From Actinophytocola sp050699935 (GTDB taxonomy: Bacteria; Actinomycetota; Actinomycetes; Mycobacteriales; Pseudonocardiaceae), in NCBI RefSeq assembly GCF_050699935.1, contig NZ_JBOHGB010000024.1:1-64000 (forward strand): DNA of 64,000 nt, written 5' to 3'. This document shows, in pieces, positions 48,424 through 57,416 of this stretch. Under the pieces are notes generated by a model. The model worked only from the letters and a program-made list of their open reading frames with translations, was not told the origin of the DNA and did not search any database. The translations under genes and the position numbers were made by a program. The stretch's first letter is position 1. Each line of letters opens with the position of its first letter.

Positions 48424-50069
48424 GCGCGGATCCCGTCGACCCCGGATTCGCTGGGCAGCAGCCGCCGGGCCGCCACGTCCTCGAGCCCCAGGGTGGCGAT
48501 CGCGCGCGCCCGCAGCTCGAGCTTGTCCACCTTGCCGGTGCCGTTCAACGGCCACCGGCTCACGAGCTCGAGGTGCGCCGGGACCTTGTACCCGCTCAGC
48601 CGCTCGGCGGCGAACGCGCTCAGGTCGGCCGTCTCGACCGGGATGTCGCGGGTCTGGACGTAGGCGTACCCGACCTCCCCCAACCGCTCGTCGGGCACGG
48701 CGACGACGTGGACCTGGACGACGTCGGGATGTGCCGTGAGGACGGTCTCCACCTCGGCCGGGAAGACGTTGTTGCCGCCGACGACGTACATCTCCTTGGA
48801 CCGCCCGGTGATCGACAGGTAACCCTGCTCGTCGAGGCGCCCCACGTCACCGGTGTGGAACCACCCGTCGGCGTCGATGGCCCGCGCGGTCTCGGCCGGA
48901 CGGCCGTGGTACTCCCGCATCACGAGGTGGCCGCGGACCAGGATCTCGCCCTGTTCGCCCGCCGGCAGCGGCCGGCCCGTCTCCAGCGAGCCGACGGCGA
49001 CCTCGAAGTCGGAGATGGGACGACCCCGACCCCCGTAGACGACCTCGTCGGGGTCCTCGGGCAGCGGGTAGGTCGTCACCGAGGTCGTCTCGGTCATGCC
49101 ATAGGCCGGCAGTGGACGGAAGCCGAGCCGCGCGGCCGCCTCGCGCATGACCTCCGACGGGTTGAGCGCGCCGCCGATCCACCCGGACCGCAGGCTCGCC
49201 AGCGACCGGTCCTCGGGCGCCACGTGACCGAGGAGGTCGACGTAGTGGGTGGCGATGCCGCCGAAGACGCTGACCCGACGGTCCCGGATCAGGGCGACCG
49301 CCTCCTCGACGCTCCAGGTCGGCATGAGGACGACCTCGGCGCCGGTGATGATCGCGGGCAGCACCGCGCTCATCCCGCCGGCGACGTGGAAGAACGGCAT
49401 GTGCCCGAGGATCCGGCTCGCCGAGGTGATGCCGAGATACCAGGCGATTGCCGCCTCGTTCCGCAGCACCCGGTGGTCGTGCACGACCCCCTTGGCACCC
49501 CCGGTGCTGCCGGACGTGTAGATGATCAGGACCGGGTCGGCGACGCCGATCCGCGCGGACCGCGCCGCGAGCGTCTCCGCGTCGGTCCGGTCGGCGAGTT
49601 CGAGGAAGGAGTCGAGGCTCGGCGAGCCGTCGCGGACCACGACGGTCAGCGGGCCGGACGGGGTGAGCGCCCGGAGGTACCGCACGGGGTCGATGTCGAA
49701 CGGCGCGACGTTCACCAGCAGCACGCGCGGGTCGCAGTCGGAGACGACGTGCCGGAACTCGGTGACCGTCAGGCGGGTGCTGACCGGGACGAAGACCGCG
49801 CGCACGCGAACGGCCGCCAGCCACGTGACCACCCAGTCGATGCTGTTGGGCATCCAGACGGCGACGCGGTCGCCCGGCTCGACGCCATGGGCGAGCAGCG
49901 CACGGGCCATGCGGTCGGCCAGGGCGTCCAGCTCGGACCAGGTGACCGCGCGCTCCTCCTCGCGCAACGCGACCCTCGCGCCGTGGGTCGCCACGGTGGC
50001 GCGGAGCTGCTCGTCGATGGTCGGCAGCGCCCGGGGCGCGGCCGGTGGATGGACACCTCGGACGATCAC
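48420..50069 (-). CDS. Acyl-CoA/carboxylate ligase (ANL superfamily)
   Basis: This 549-residue ligase has the motifs IIYTSGSTGGAKGVVHDH (about 205-222), YGMTETTSVTTYPLPED, WFHTGDVGRL, KEMYVVGGNNVFPAEVE and NGTGKVDKLEL (catalytic Lys). The start is taken as GTG at 50069, overlapping the stop of the DUF35 gene; an ATG does not occur nearby. It is the middle gene of a three-gene unit (DUF35, ligase, dehydrogenase) that starts at operator 3. It differs from the two other ligases of the island, so it may activate a different acid. Confidence 0.92.
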   Translation of the reverse strand: MIVRGVHPPAAPRALPTIDEQLRATVATHGARVALREEERAVTWSELDALADRMARALLAHGVEPGDRVAVWMPNSIDWVVTWLAAVRVRAVFVPVSTRLTVTEFRHVVSDCDPRVLLVNVAPFDIDPVRYLRALTPSGPLTVVVRDGSPSLDSFLELADRTDAETLAARSARIGVADPVLIIYTSGSTGGAKGVVHDHRVLRNEAAIAWYLGITSASRILGHMPFFHVAGGMSAVLPAIITGAEVVLMPTWSVEEAVALIRDRRVSVFGGIATHYVDLLGHVAPEDRSLASLRSGWIGGALNPSEVMREAAARLGFRPLPAYGMTETTSVTTYPLPEDPDEVVYGGRGRPISDFEVAVGSLETGRPLPAGEQGEILVRGHLVMREYHGRPAETARAIDADGWFHTGDVGRLDEQGYLSITGRSKEMYVVGGNNVFPAEVETVLTAHPDVVQVHVVAVPDERLGEVGYAYVQTRDIPVETADLSAFAAERLSGYKVPAHLELVSRWPLNGTGKVDKLELRARAIATLGLEDVAARRLLPSESGVDGIRA

Positions 50070-50527
50070 GGGTTGACCTCCCTGTCTTCGGCCGCCGCCT
50101 GCGCGACTTCGGGTCGGCGCGGCTGCCAGCTGACCAAGGTGGCGGTCGGCAGGTGCTCGAACCGGGGTCGCACGGCTTGTCCGACTCGGGGCGGCTCGCC
50201 GCCGCCGTCGAACCCGCCCACGATCCGGATCCCGTGCGCGAGCTCGACCAGCGCGATCCAGTACGGAACCTCGGGGATCGCCGGGTGGAACCGGCGGTGC
50301 ACGCGCGTGTGGCTGACCACCCGTCCCGTGGGCTCCACGTCCTGCCACCGGACCGGCGTGGGCCGGTGGCAGTGCGGGCACGCGCCCCGCAATGGCCACC
50401 GCACCGCCGCGCAGCATTCGCAGAAGGGGAAGCACAGGCGCTCCTGCGCCGTAGCCGCCCAGAACGGCTCGATCGCGGTGCCGGCGACCGTCGGGAGCAG
50501 TCGGGTCGTCGGGACCAGGTCGACCAT
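50066..50527 (-). CDS. DUF35 Zn-ribbon/OB-fold protein
   Basis: This 153-residue protein has a zinc ribbon (CECC and CPHC, about 36-39 and 50-53) followed by an OB fold. I chose the ATG at 50527 because AAGGTGGG lies seven bases before it; a GTG four codons upstream is possible. The thiolase at 53963-55117 has no adjacent DUF35 gene, so this protein may be its partner although it is encoded in another transcription unit (inference). Confidence 0.88.
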   Translation of the reverse strand: MVDLVPTTRLLPTVAGTAIEPFWAATAQERLCFPFCECCAAVRWPLRGACPHCHRPTPVRWQDVEPTGRVVSHTRVHRRFHPAIPEVPYWIALVELAHGIRIVGGFDGGGEPPRVGQAVRPRFEHLPTATLVSWQPRRPEVAQAAAEDREVNP

Positions 50528-50542
50528 CGGTACACCCACCTT

Positions 50543-50560
50543 CGAACGATCGTCCGTTAG
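50543..50560. promoter_or_regulatory. 18-bp imperfect palindrome, predicted TetR operator 3
   Basis: CGAACGATCGTCCGTTAG differs from operator 1 at only two of 18 positions. It lies 16 bp before the start of the DUF35 gene that leads the ligase/dehydrogenase unit. Confidence 0.65.
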
Positions 50561-50572
50561 ATTGAGCCGGCG

Positions 50573-50597
50573 CCGGCCGCCGCGTCAAGGCGGCCGG
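50573..50597 (-). terminator. Hairpin terminator after the nitronate monooxygenase-like gene
   Basis: A perfect 9-bp stem, CCGGCCGCC (50573-50581) with GGCGGCCGG (50589-50597), with a 7-base loop starts directly after the stop codon at 50598-50600. It separates the upstream unit from operator 3. Confidence 0.75.
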
Positions 50598-51725
50598 TCA
50601 CAACCGGGATCGCAGATCCAGCACCGCCTCCGCGAAGTCGGTAATGAACTCGTGCACGATCCGGGCGCACGACCGGACGCCGTCGACGAGCCCCACTCCC
50701 TGACCCACGTAGTAGGTCTGGAGGCCGCGGGCCTTGGGGTTCCCCGCCTCCGCCGCCCTGTCGATCGCCTCCATCGCCGGCCGCGTCAGCAGGCCCATCA
50801 GCGGCATCGGCAGTGGATCCGGGCTGTCGTCGGACTCCCAGATGTCGTGCCATGCCGACCGCAGCTGCCGGCTGAACTTCCCGGTCCGGTACCTCGACCG
50901 CACGGTGTCGCGCGACGAGGCGTCGATCAGCTTGCGCCGCAACGAGTCGGAGACCTCGGACTCGGGTGTCGCCAGCCAGACCGAGCCCGTCCACGCACCG
51001 GCCGCGCCCATGGCCATCGCCGCGGCCATCTGCCGTCCGGTCATGATGCCGCCGGCCGCGAGCACCGGGACCGGGGCGATCGGGGCGATCGCCTTGATCA
51101 CCTCCGGCACGAGAACCATGGTGGACACCTCGCCGCAGTGACCGCCGGCCTCGCTGCCCTGCGCGACGAGCAGGTCGACACCCGCGCGCACCTGCTTGAT
51201 CGCGTGCTCCTTCGCACCGACGAGCGCGGCGACCGGGATGCCGCGTTCCCGTGCCCGCTCGAACATGAAGTCCGGCGCGGTGCCCAGGGCGTTGACGACC
51301 AGGCCGATCGGGTGCCGGAACGCCACCTCGAGGTACGCGTCGCCGACCTCGGGCAGCGAGCCCGGCATGCGTGAGTCCGTGCTGCGGTCCGGCGGCGGCA
51401 CGTCGTGGTCGCGCAGGATCCGGGTGACGAAGTCGCGGTATTCCGGTGCGATCAGGTCGCTCAGACCCGCCAGGTCGAGGCCCGGCTCGGTCCGGCTCCG
51501 TTCCGGCACCAGGATGTCGATGCCGTACGGTCGCCCGTTCACCGCCCCGTCGAGCCACGTCAGCTCGGTCTCGAGCTGCTCCGGCGTGAACCCGGCTCCG
51601 CCGAGTACGCCGAACCCGCCCGCCCGGCTGACCGCGGCGACGACGTCGCGGCAGTGGCTGAACGCGAAGAGCGGGAAGTCGACGTCGACCAGGTCGCTCA
51701 GGGTCCGCGCTCGGGTACCGGCCAT
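50598..51725 (-). CDS. Nitronate monooxygenase-like FMN protein
   Basis: This 375-residue TIM-barrel flavoprotein belongs to the 2-nitropropane dioxygenase/nitronate monooxygenase family. Landmarks are GGFGVLGGAGFTPEQL (about 36-51), LLVAQGSEAGGHCGE (about 189-203, with the family His) and VPVLAAGGIMTGRQMAAAMA (FMN phosphate site). In CoA pathways such proteins often act as enoyl reductases or dehydrogenases of unknown specificity. The ATG at 51725 is preceded by GAGGGGAGC. It is the last gene of the unit starting at 53752. Confidence 0.88.
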   Translation of the reverse strand: MAGTRARTLSDLVDVDFPLFAFSHCRDVVAAVSRAGGFGVLGGAGFTPEQLETELTWLDGAVNGRPYGIDILVPERSRTEPGLDLAGLSDLIAPEYRDFVTRILRDHDVPPPDRSTDSRMPGSLPEVGDAYLEVAFRHPIGLVVNALGTAPDFMFERARERGIPVAALVGAKEHAIKQVRAGVDLLVAQGSEAGGHCGEVSTMVLVPEVIKAIAPIAPVPVLAAGGIMTGRQMAAAMAMGAAGAWTGSVWLATPESEVSDSLRRKLIDASSRDTVRSRYRTGKFSRQLRSAWHDIWESDDSPDPLPMPLMGLLTRPAMEAIDRAAEAGNPKARGLQTYYVGQGVGLVDGVRSCARIVHEFITDFAEAVLDLRSRL

Positions 51726-51736
51726 GTGAGCTCCCC

Positions 51737-52843
51737 TCAGCCGACGGAGTTTCCCGGATGCCGGTACGGGTGCGCGTAGGCCGGGCGCCCCTCGGCCAGC
51801 GGAGTCAACGCGTCCAGTGCCGAGATCAGCCGGTCCTCCATGGCGTAGTCGAACGTGTCGCCCAGCCGGCGCGCCTCGTCGGAGTCGTCCCGCAGCGGGT
51901 GATCTCGGTACCAGTGAACGGTTTCGGCCAGTCCGGTCGCGGCCGGCACCGGTCGGTAGCCGAGCAGCCGCCGCGCCTTGCCGATGTCGAGCAGGCGATG
52001 CACCCCGTGCCAGGGGTACAGCGCGTAGGGGTAGGTCAGCGCGGCGGCCTCGAAGGGAATCCCGACGAGCCGGAAGCGGGCGCCGAGCGCGTCGGCGATC
52101 GCCTCGATCCAGCCGCGCACGGTGAGCGCCTCGGCATCGCCCGCGTTGAACACCTCGCCGGCGGACTCCGCCGGGTGATCGACCACGCCGAGGATCACCT
52201 CCGCCGCGTTGCGGCTGTAGCACCGGGTGCTCGCCAGGATGCCGTCGGCCGGGACGAGGATCGCGGTTCGGCCGTCGCGCCAGCGGCGGACGATGCTCCA
52301 CTCGACCGGCGCCGGCTGACCCGGACCGTAGATCTGCGGGAAGCGGACCACCGTCGCCCGATAGTCGCCGCCCTCCCCCGCCCGCAACACGGCGTCCTCG
52401 GTGCGGATGGCGAGCTCGGAGAACCGGCTGGCGGGCTCGCTGGGCGTCGTCTCGTCGGCGACCGACGCCGTGTCGGCCAGGACCGGGTGCCACGGCGGCT
52501 CGGCCCGCCGGTCCCGGGTCAGCAGCCGCCCGTCGACCCAGGTTCGGTAGAAGGTGCCGCCGACGTGGATGAAGCGCTCGGTCCGGCCCCGCATGATCTC
52601 GGCGGTGAGCCGGGCCCGTCCGTACATCGACACCGTGAGGTCGAAGGCGCGGCCGGCGAGCCCGTCGCGCAGCGGCTCCTCGAAGTGCGGGTCGGTGTGG
52701 ACGTGCTCCACCGGCCGGGCGAACTCGACCTCGTGCCGCCCGGAGTGCAGGACCGTGACGTCGAAGCCCCGGGCGAGCAGACCATCGACCACGATGCTCC
52801 CGCTCGGCCCGGTACCCCCGACAACCAACGCTCTGGCCGTCAT
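51737..52843 (-). CDS. NAD-dependent epimerase/dehydratase-family protein
   Basis: This 368-residue extended-SDR protein has an NAD(P)-binding motif at the start (VVGGTGPSG, residues 7-15) and the typical layout RATVVRFPQIYGPGQ (about 171-185). The usual YxxxK pair is not obvious: the segment SMYGRARLTAEIMRG follows strand 4, so catalysis as a reductase is uncertain. It lies 11 bp before the nitronate monooxygenase-like gene. Confidence 0.82.
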   Translation of the reverse strand: MTARALVVGGTGPSGSIVVDGLLARGFDVTVLHSGRHEVEFARPVEHVHTDPHFEEPLRDGLAGRAFDLTVSMYGRARLTAEIMRGRTERFIHVGGTFYRTWVDGRLLTRDRRAEPPWHPVLADTASVADETTPSEPASRFSELAIRTEDAVLRAGEGGDYRATVVRFPQIYGPGQPAPVEWSIVRRWRDGRTAILVPADGILASTRCYSRNAAEVILGVVDHPAESAGEVFNAGDAEALTVRGWIEAIADALGARFRLVGIPFEAAALTYPYALYPWHGVHRLLDIGKARRLLGYRPVPAATGLAETVHWYRDHPLRDDSDEARRLGDTFDYAMEDRLISALDALTPLAEGRPAYAHPYRHPGNSVG

Positions 52844-52849
52844 GTTCGC

Positions 52850-53752
52850 CTAGCCGAGCGCGCTCTTGAGCGTGCGGAACCGGTCGAGGTTCTCCTCGAT
52901 GGACCGCGACGGCGTCGTGTACACGACGAGATGGTCGCACCCGTTCGCCGCGTAGTCGGCCACCGTCCGCGCGGCCGCCGCGACGTCCGCACCGGGAGAC
53001 AGGGACAGGCGGGTCGCGACGCTCTTGACCACATCGGAGCCGGCCCTGCCCTGCGCCTCGATATGATGGTCCAATGTGGACGCGTGCCGACCGAACTCGT
53101 CGGGCGCGAGCTCGATCGCCTGCCACCCGTCGCCGAAGCGCGCGCACCGCTTGAGGGCACGCGGGGTGTGGCCGCCGACCCAGAGCGGCACGCCGGTCTT
53201 CCGCACGGGCGTGGGCTCGCAGAACAGCGGCTCGAAGGAGCGGAACTTCCCGTCGAACGACACCGGCTGCTCGTCGCGCCAGAGCGTGCGCATGATCTCG
53301 ACGTACTCGTCGAGCCTGGCTCCCCGCTCGGCATAGTTCGCACCGAGGCTGTCGAACTCCTCACGCAGCCAGCCCGTGCCGAGCCCGGCGATGAGCCGGC
53401 CCCGCGACAGCACGTCGATCGTGGCGAGCTGCTTCGCGAGCAGCACCGGCTCGCGCATCGGCGCCACGAACACGCCGACACCGATCTCGAGACGTTCCGA
53501 CACGCCGGCGATGTAGGCCGCGGTACTCGCCGCCTCGATGAAGGACTTGCGGGGGAACAGCTCGTCGATCGACGCGTCGAAGCGCCACAGGTACGGGTAC
53601 GAGGACGCGTCCTTGATCGTCTCCGGCAGGACGACATGGTCGCCGAGCCATACGGAGTCGTATCCCAGCTCCTCGACCTCCGTGATGAAGCGCCGGATGG
53701 CCGGCCCGTCAGCTGTCTCGACGTGGAGTGGAAGTTGCACTCCGACCTTCAT
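52850..53752 (-). CDS. LLM-class flavin-dependent oxidoreductase (F420-type)
   Basis: This 300-residue luciferase-like protein has the motifs LGYDSVWLGDHVVLPETI (about 32-49), IDVLSRGRLIAGLGTGWLRE and EEFDSLGANYAERGARLDEY. The size and TG-W-L-x-E pattern fit actinobacterial F420-dependent enzymes. It is the first gene of a three-gene minus-strand unit and lies 35 bp from operator 4. Confidence 0.9.
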   Translation of the reverse strand: MKVGVQLPLHVETADGPAIRRFITEVEELGYDSVWLGDHVVLPETIKDASSYPYLWRFDASIDELFPRKSFIEAASTAAYIAGVSERLEIGVGVFVAPMREPVLLAKQLATIDVLSRGRLIAGLGTGWLREEFDSLGANYAERGARLDEYVEIMRTLWRDEQPVSFDGKFRSFEPLFCEPTPVRKTGVPLWVGGHTPRALKRCARFGDGWQAIELAPDEFGRHASTLDHHIEAQGRAGSDVVKSVATRLSLSPGADVAAAARTVADYAANGCDHLVVYTTPSRSIEENLDRFRTLKSALG

Positions 53753-53787
53753 GCGCAGATCCCTTCGGGAACACGGCGACCCAGAGC

Positions 53788-53805
53788 CTGCCGAACGTTC
53801 GGTAG
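53788..53805. promoter_or_regulatory. 18-bp palindrome, predicted TetR operator 4
   Basis: CTGCCGAACGTTCGGTAG has a perfect 12-bp centre (CCGAACGTTCGG). It is 35 bp before the start of the luciferase-like gene on the minus strand. Confidence 0.75.
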
Positions 53806-53878
53806 GCTACCTGCTCGGGTGCGCGATCGGCAAGGCGTCGCCTCGCCGTTGACAGGTCGAGGCCCGTTCGCCTTCAAT

Positions 53879-53896
53879 CTAATGAACGATCGATAG
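53879..53896. promoter_or_regulatory. 18-bp imperfect palindrome, predicted TetR operator 5
   Basis: CTAATGAACGATCGATAG is the most diverged copy. It lies 66 bp before the start of the plus-strand thiolase gene, in the same 210-bp divergent region as operator 4. Confidence 0.6.
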
Positions 53897-53962
53897 GGGA
53901 CCGATGATCGACAGCTCCGGCGCCACGCGCCGCCAGCCGCCCGAGGCCTGGCCGGTCGAGTC

Positions 53963-55117
53963 ATGGAGATAGTCGGCGTCGGTCAGACCGACTACGTACG
54001 CGGGACCACCCGTACCGCCGCCACGCTGCTCGTCGAGGCCGTCCACCACGCCCGCACCGACGCGGGACTGGCGGCGTCGGCGATCGACGGCGTCATCCTC
54101 GCCGGTGGACTCGGCAAGGTCGAGGACCTGACCGCGGGACTGGGCATGGGCGAGGTGGGATGGACGGGACGCGTCGAGCTCGGCGGCGCGTCCGCGGTGG
54201 CGGCCCTGGCACAGGCGCGTGCGGCGATCGTCGCCGGTACCGCGCGACACGTCGTGGTCGCCACCGCCCGCCTCGGCTACTCGGGCAACAGGCTGGGCAG
54301 CGGCGACCCGGCCGTGGCCGACCGCGTCGCCGCGCTGCTGCCGTTCCCCGAGTTACGGCGCGACCTGGAGCAGCCGTACGGTCTCATCGTCCCGATGCAG
54401 TACTACGCGTTGCAGGCCACCGCCTGGCGGCACGACTACGGGATCGAGGACGGCGCGTTCGCCCCGGTCGCGCTCGCCGCCCGGGCACACGCCGCGCACA
54501 ACCCGGACGCGCTCATGCGGGCCAAGCCGCTCACCCGGTCCGGCTACCTGGACTCCCCCTGGATCTGCGAACCGTTCCGGCTGCTCGACTGCAGCCTGGA
54601 GAGCGACGGCGCCGCCGCCGTGGTGATCTCCGCCGAGGGTGCGCCGGGATCGGCGGGACGGCCCGCGGTGCGGATCGCCGGCGTCCGCGAAGGACACCCG
54701 GCCTCACCCGACGACGTCGCCGGGCGGCCCGACCTGATCGAGATCGGGCTGACGCGCGCGGCCGAGGCGGCGTTCGAGGAGGCGGGACGGGGACCGGACG
54801 ACGTCGACTTCGCCCAGCTCTACGACTGCTTCACCTACGTCGTGCTGCGGCAGCTGGAGGAGCTCGGGTTCTGCGCGCGAGGCGAGTCGCCCGCGTTCGT
54901 CCGCGAGGCCGGGATCGACGCCGGCGGGCGCCTGCCGGTCAACACCCACGGCGGGCTGCTGTCCCAGGCGCACGTCATGGGGATGAACCATGTCATCGAG
55001 GCCGTGCGGCAGATCCGGGGCGAGGCGGCGATCCCCCTCGACCGCACGCGGACCGGCATCGTGACCGGATACGGCGACTTCGGGGACGGCGCCCTGGCCG
55101 TCCTCGCCCGGGGCTGA
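53963..55117 (+). CDS. Ltp-type thiolase-fold protein (lipid-transfer thiolase/aldolase)
   Basis: This 384-residue protein is the paralogue of the thiolase at 40960-42144, with corresponding blocks: VELGGASAVAALAQARAAI, CSLESDGAAAVVISAEGA, AQLYDCFTYVVLRQLEELGF and AHVMGMNHVIEAVRQIRGEA. It should catalyse thiolytic or retro-aldol cleavage of a CoA thioester. The CoA-transferase gene follows after three bases. Confidence 0.9.
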   Translation: MEIVGVGQTDYVRGTTRTAATLLVEAVHHARTDAGLAASAIDGVILAGGLGKVEDLTAGLGMGEVGWTGRVELGGASAVAALAQARAAIVAGTARHVVVATARLGYSGNRLGSGDPAVADRVAALLPFPELRRDLEQPYGLIVPMQYYALQATAWRHDYGIEDGAFAPVALAARAHAAHNPDALMRAKPLTRSGYLDSPWICEPFRLLDCSLESDGAAAVVISAEGAPGSAGRPAVRIAGVREGHPASPDDVAGRPDLIEIGLTRAAEAAFEEAGRGPDDVDFAQLYDCFTYVVLRQLEELGFCARGESPAFVREAGIDAGGRLPVNTHGGLLSQAHVMGMNHVIEAVRQIRGEAAIPLDRTRTGIVTGYGDFGDGALAVLARG

Positions 55118-55120
55118 GCC

Positions 55121-57331
55121 ATGACGCGCGGCGCGGACGACACGATCCGGGTACTCCAGCTCGGCGGGGACGCGGCCACCCGCGTCGCCGGTCAGATATT
55201 CGGCTACCTCGGCGCACGGGTGACCGTTCTGGACGGCCCCGCGGCCTCGGTGTCCCCGCACTGGACCCTGCGCGAGCGATCGCTGGTCACGACTCCGGAC
55301 GTGGCACCGGATGCCGTCGTCGCCGAGGCCCGGCGGCTCGCGAGCGGGGCGGACGTGGTCCTGGTCGGTCCGACCGCACCCGCCGAGCTGCTGGCGTGGC
55401 GCGACGAGCCGCCACCCGGCGGCGCGGTGGTCACCGCCATCACCAGCGAGCTGCAGACCGAGTTCACCGGCGGTCCGCGGGACTCGATGCTGGCCGAGGC
55501 GGCGAGCGGGCTGTACTGGTCGCAGTTCGGGTCCCGGCCCGGTCCACATTGCACGACCGAACCGGTCGGGGCCTACGGCGCGGCACTCATCGCGGTCACC
55601 GGCGCCCTGGCCGGCCTGCTGCGGCGACGGGTCCTCGGCGGCGGCCCGTTCATCAGCCGGACGAGCTACGAGGCGGGCGCACTCGCCTGCGAGGCGGTGT
55701 CCGGCGCGTTCACCACCCCGGTCGCCGGAGCGCGGGAGCCGGCGCCGGACACACCGAGGTACCGCGACCGGCTCTCCATCGCGCTGACCCCGGCGATCCG
55801 CTTCCACCGGGCCGGCGACGGCTGGGTGCTCGTCGGCGCGCTGTTCCCGAGCCACTGGTCACGCCTGCTCGACCTCGTCGGACGGGCGGACCTGCTGGCG
55901 CACCCGGCTCTCGTGGACGCCCCGCTCGTGGTGCTCGACCAGGAGGTCGGCGAGGAGGTCGCGCGGTCGATCGGCGCCTGGGTCGCGGCACGTCCGGTGG
56001 ACGAGGTGGTGTCGGCGTGCGCGCGGATCGGCATCATCGCCACGCCCGCACTCACCTATCGCGAGTTCCTGGACAGCGAACACTGTGCGGCGCAAGGGAT
56101 GACGGAGCGACGAGTGGACGGCGACGTGGAACGTACCGTGGTCACCGGGTTCCTGAACCGAACGACCGCTGAACCGTCCACATCGGACGGACCGGCCGCG
56201 GGCGCGCACCTGCGGGACGGACCGCGCCCGCTGTGCGGGCTCCGCGTCCTCGACCTGGCCAGCTCGGTCGCGGCGCCGACGTGCGCGCGCATCCTCGGCG
56301 ACCTCGGCGCCGACGTGGTCAAGGTCGAACCGCCCGGTGGTGACTCGGTTCGGTCGATCGGTCTCGGGTTCAGCCTCGCCAACCGCAACAAGTCCGCGGT
56401 CTCGGTCGACCTGCGTGCCGGTGACGGGCCCGCGGTACTGGAACGTCTGGTGCGCTGGGCCGACGTTTGCGTGCTGAACCAGACGCCACGCGTGCTGGCC
56501 GCGCTGGGGATCGAGCCCGGGCAGCTGCTCGCGCTCAACCCCGGCCTCACCGTGGTACGGATGTCCGGGCTCGGCGACACCGGTCCGTTCGGCGGCAACG
56601 TCGCGATCGACGCGGCGGCCCAGTCACTGATCGGTGCGTCGATGGCGCAGGGCGGGGGCGAACCGGTCGGCTACGTCGGCGGCGTGCTGGACAGCGCGAG
56701 CGGCTGGTTCGGCGCCGCGGCGGCGTTGTCGGCGCTGCTCGGGGCGAGGGGCGGGTCGGCCACCGAGCTGGGCCTGCTGAGCTTCGCGGGCCTGCTCAAC
56801 GCGCGCGGCCTCGTGTCGCCACCGATCCCGGGTGAGCCAGCGCTGGACGCCGACCGGAGCGGGTACGGGCCGTTCCGCGGGCTGTACCCGGCACGCGACG
56901 GCTGGGTGTGTCTGGCCGTGCGGGACGGCGAGGGGCAGGCCCGGGTCCGCTCGGCGCTGGGCCCGGAGACCGCCCTGCCGGAGTCGATCGCCGCCCGGAC
57001 GGTCGCGGAGGTTCTCGCGACGCTGTCGGACGCCGGGGTCGGCGCCGTCACCGAGGTGCGTCGCCTGCCGGACACGGTCGCCTGGCGACCCGACCTGTTC
57101 GTCGAGATCGACGAACCGGCGATGGGGCGGGTGACCCAGATCGGCGGCCTCGTCGAGTTCTCCTTCGACGGGGCGGGGCCGCTGCCGCTGCGCCCGGTCG
57201 GGAACCCCGACGAGACCTCGGCGCGCGACGTCCTCGAACGGATCGGGTTCGCCCGTGGGGAGATCGACCGGTTGGTCGCGAGTGGAGTCCTCGCGCCCAT
57301 AACGGTTCGGACTCGCGCGATCACCGTGTGA
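55121..57331 (+). CDS. Tandem-fused class III CoA-transferase (CaiB/BaiF family)
   Basis: This 736-residue protein contains two CaiB/BaiF-like halves: residues about 8-360 and about 375-736. The second half has typical features (LRVLDLASSVAAPTCARILG, LGADVVKVEPPGGDSVR, RNKSAVSVDLRAGDG) and the expected catalytic aspartate at about 524 (GGVLDSASGW). In the first half the equivalent stretch reads EPVGAYGAALIA, so the aspartate appears to be missing, and the N-terminal CoA-binding part is reduced. One active and one structural half is the likely arrangement. It would move CoA between acids of the pathway. Confidence 0.87.
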   Translation: MTRGADDTIRVLQLGGDAATRVAGQIFGYLGARVTVLDGPAASVSPHWTLRERSLVTTPDVAPDAVVAEARRLASGADVVLVGPTAPAELLAWRDEPPPGGAVVTAITSELQTEFTGGPRDSMLAEAASGLYWSQFGSRPGPHCTTEPVGAYGAALIAVTGALAGLLRRRVLGGGPFISRTSYEAGALACEAVSGAFTTPVAGAREPAPDTPRYRDRLSIALTPAIRFHRAGDGWVLVGALFPSHWSRLLDLVGRADLLAHPALVDAPLVVLDQEVGEEVARSIGAWVAARPVDEVVSACARIGIIATPALTYREFLDSEHCAAQGMTERRVDGDVERTVVTGFLNRTTAEPSTSDGPAAGAHLRDGPRPLCGLRVLDLASSVAAPTCARILGDLGADVVKVEPPGGDSVRSIGLGFSLANRNKSAVSVDLRAGDGPAVLERLVRWADVCVLNQTPRVLAALGIEPGQLLALNPGLTVVRMSGLGDTGPFGGNVAIDAAAQSLIGASMAQGGGEPVGYVGGVLDSASGWFGAAAALSALLGARGGSATELGLLSFAGLLNARGLVSPPIPGEPALDADRSGYGPFRGLYPARDGWVCLAVRDGEGQARVRSALGPETALPESIAARTVAEVLATLSDAGVGAVTEVRRLPDTVAWRPDLFVEIDEPAMGRVTQIGGLVEFSFDGAGPLPLRPVGNPDETSARDVLERIGFARGEIDRLVASGVLAPITVRTRAITV

Positions 57332-57365
57332 TCTGCACTTGATCCCGTCGTCGATCCGACGTAAC

Positions 57366-57383
57366 CTACCGAACGATCGTCAG
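57366..57383. promoter_or_regulatory. 18-bp imperfect palindrome, predicted TetR operator 6
   Basis: CTACCGAACGATCGTCAG lies in the 85-bp gap between the CoA-transferase gene and the ligase gene, 33 bp before the GTG at 57417. This marks a separate promoter for the second Liv operon. Confidence 0.7.
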
Positions 57384-57416
57384 TCATGGCATGGCGAGGT
57401 CGGGTGATCAGGGCAG

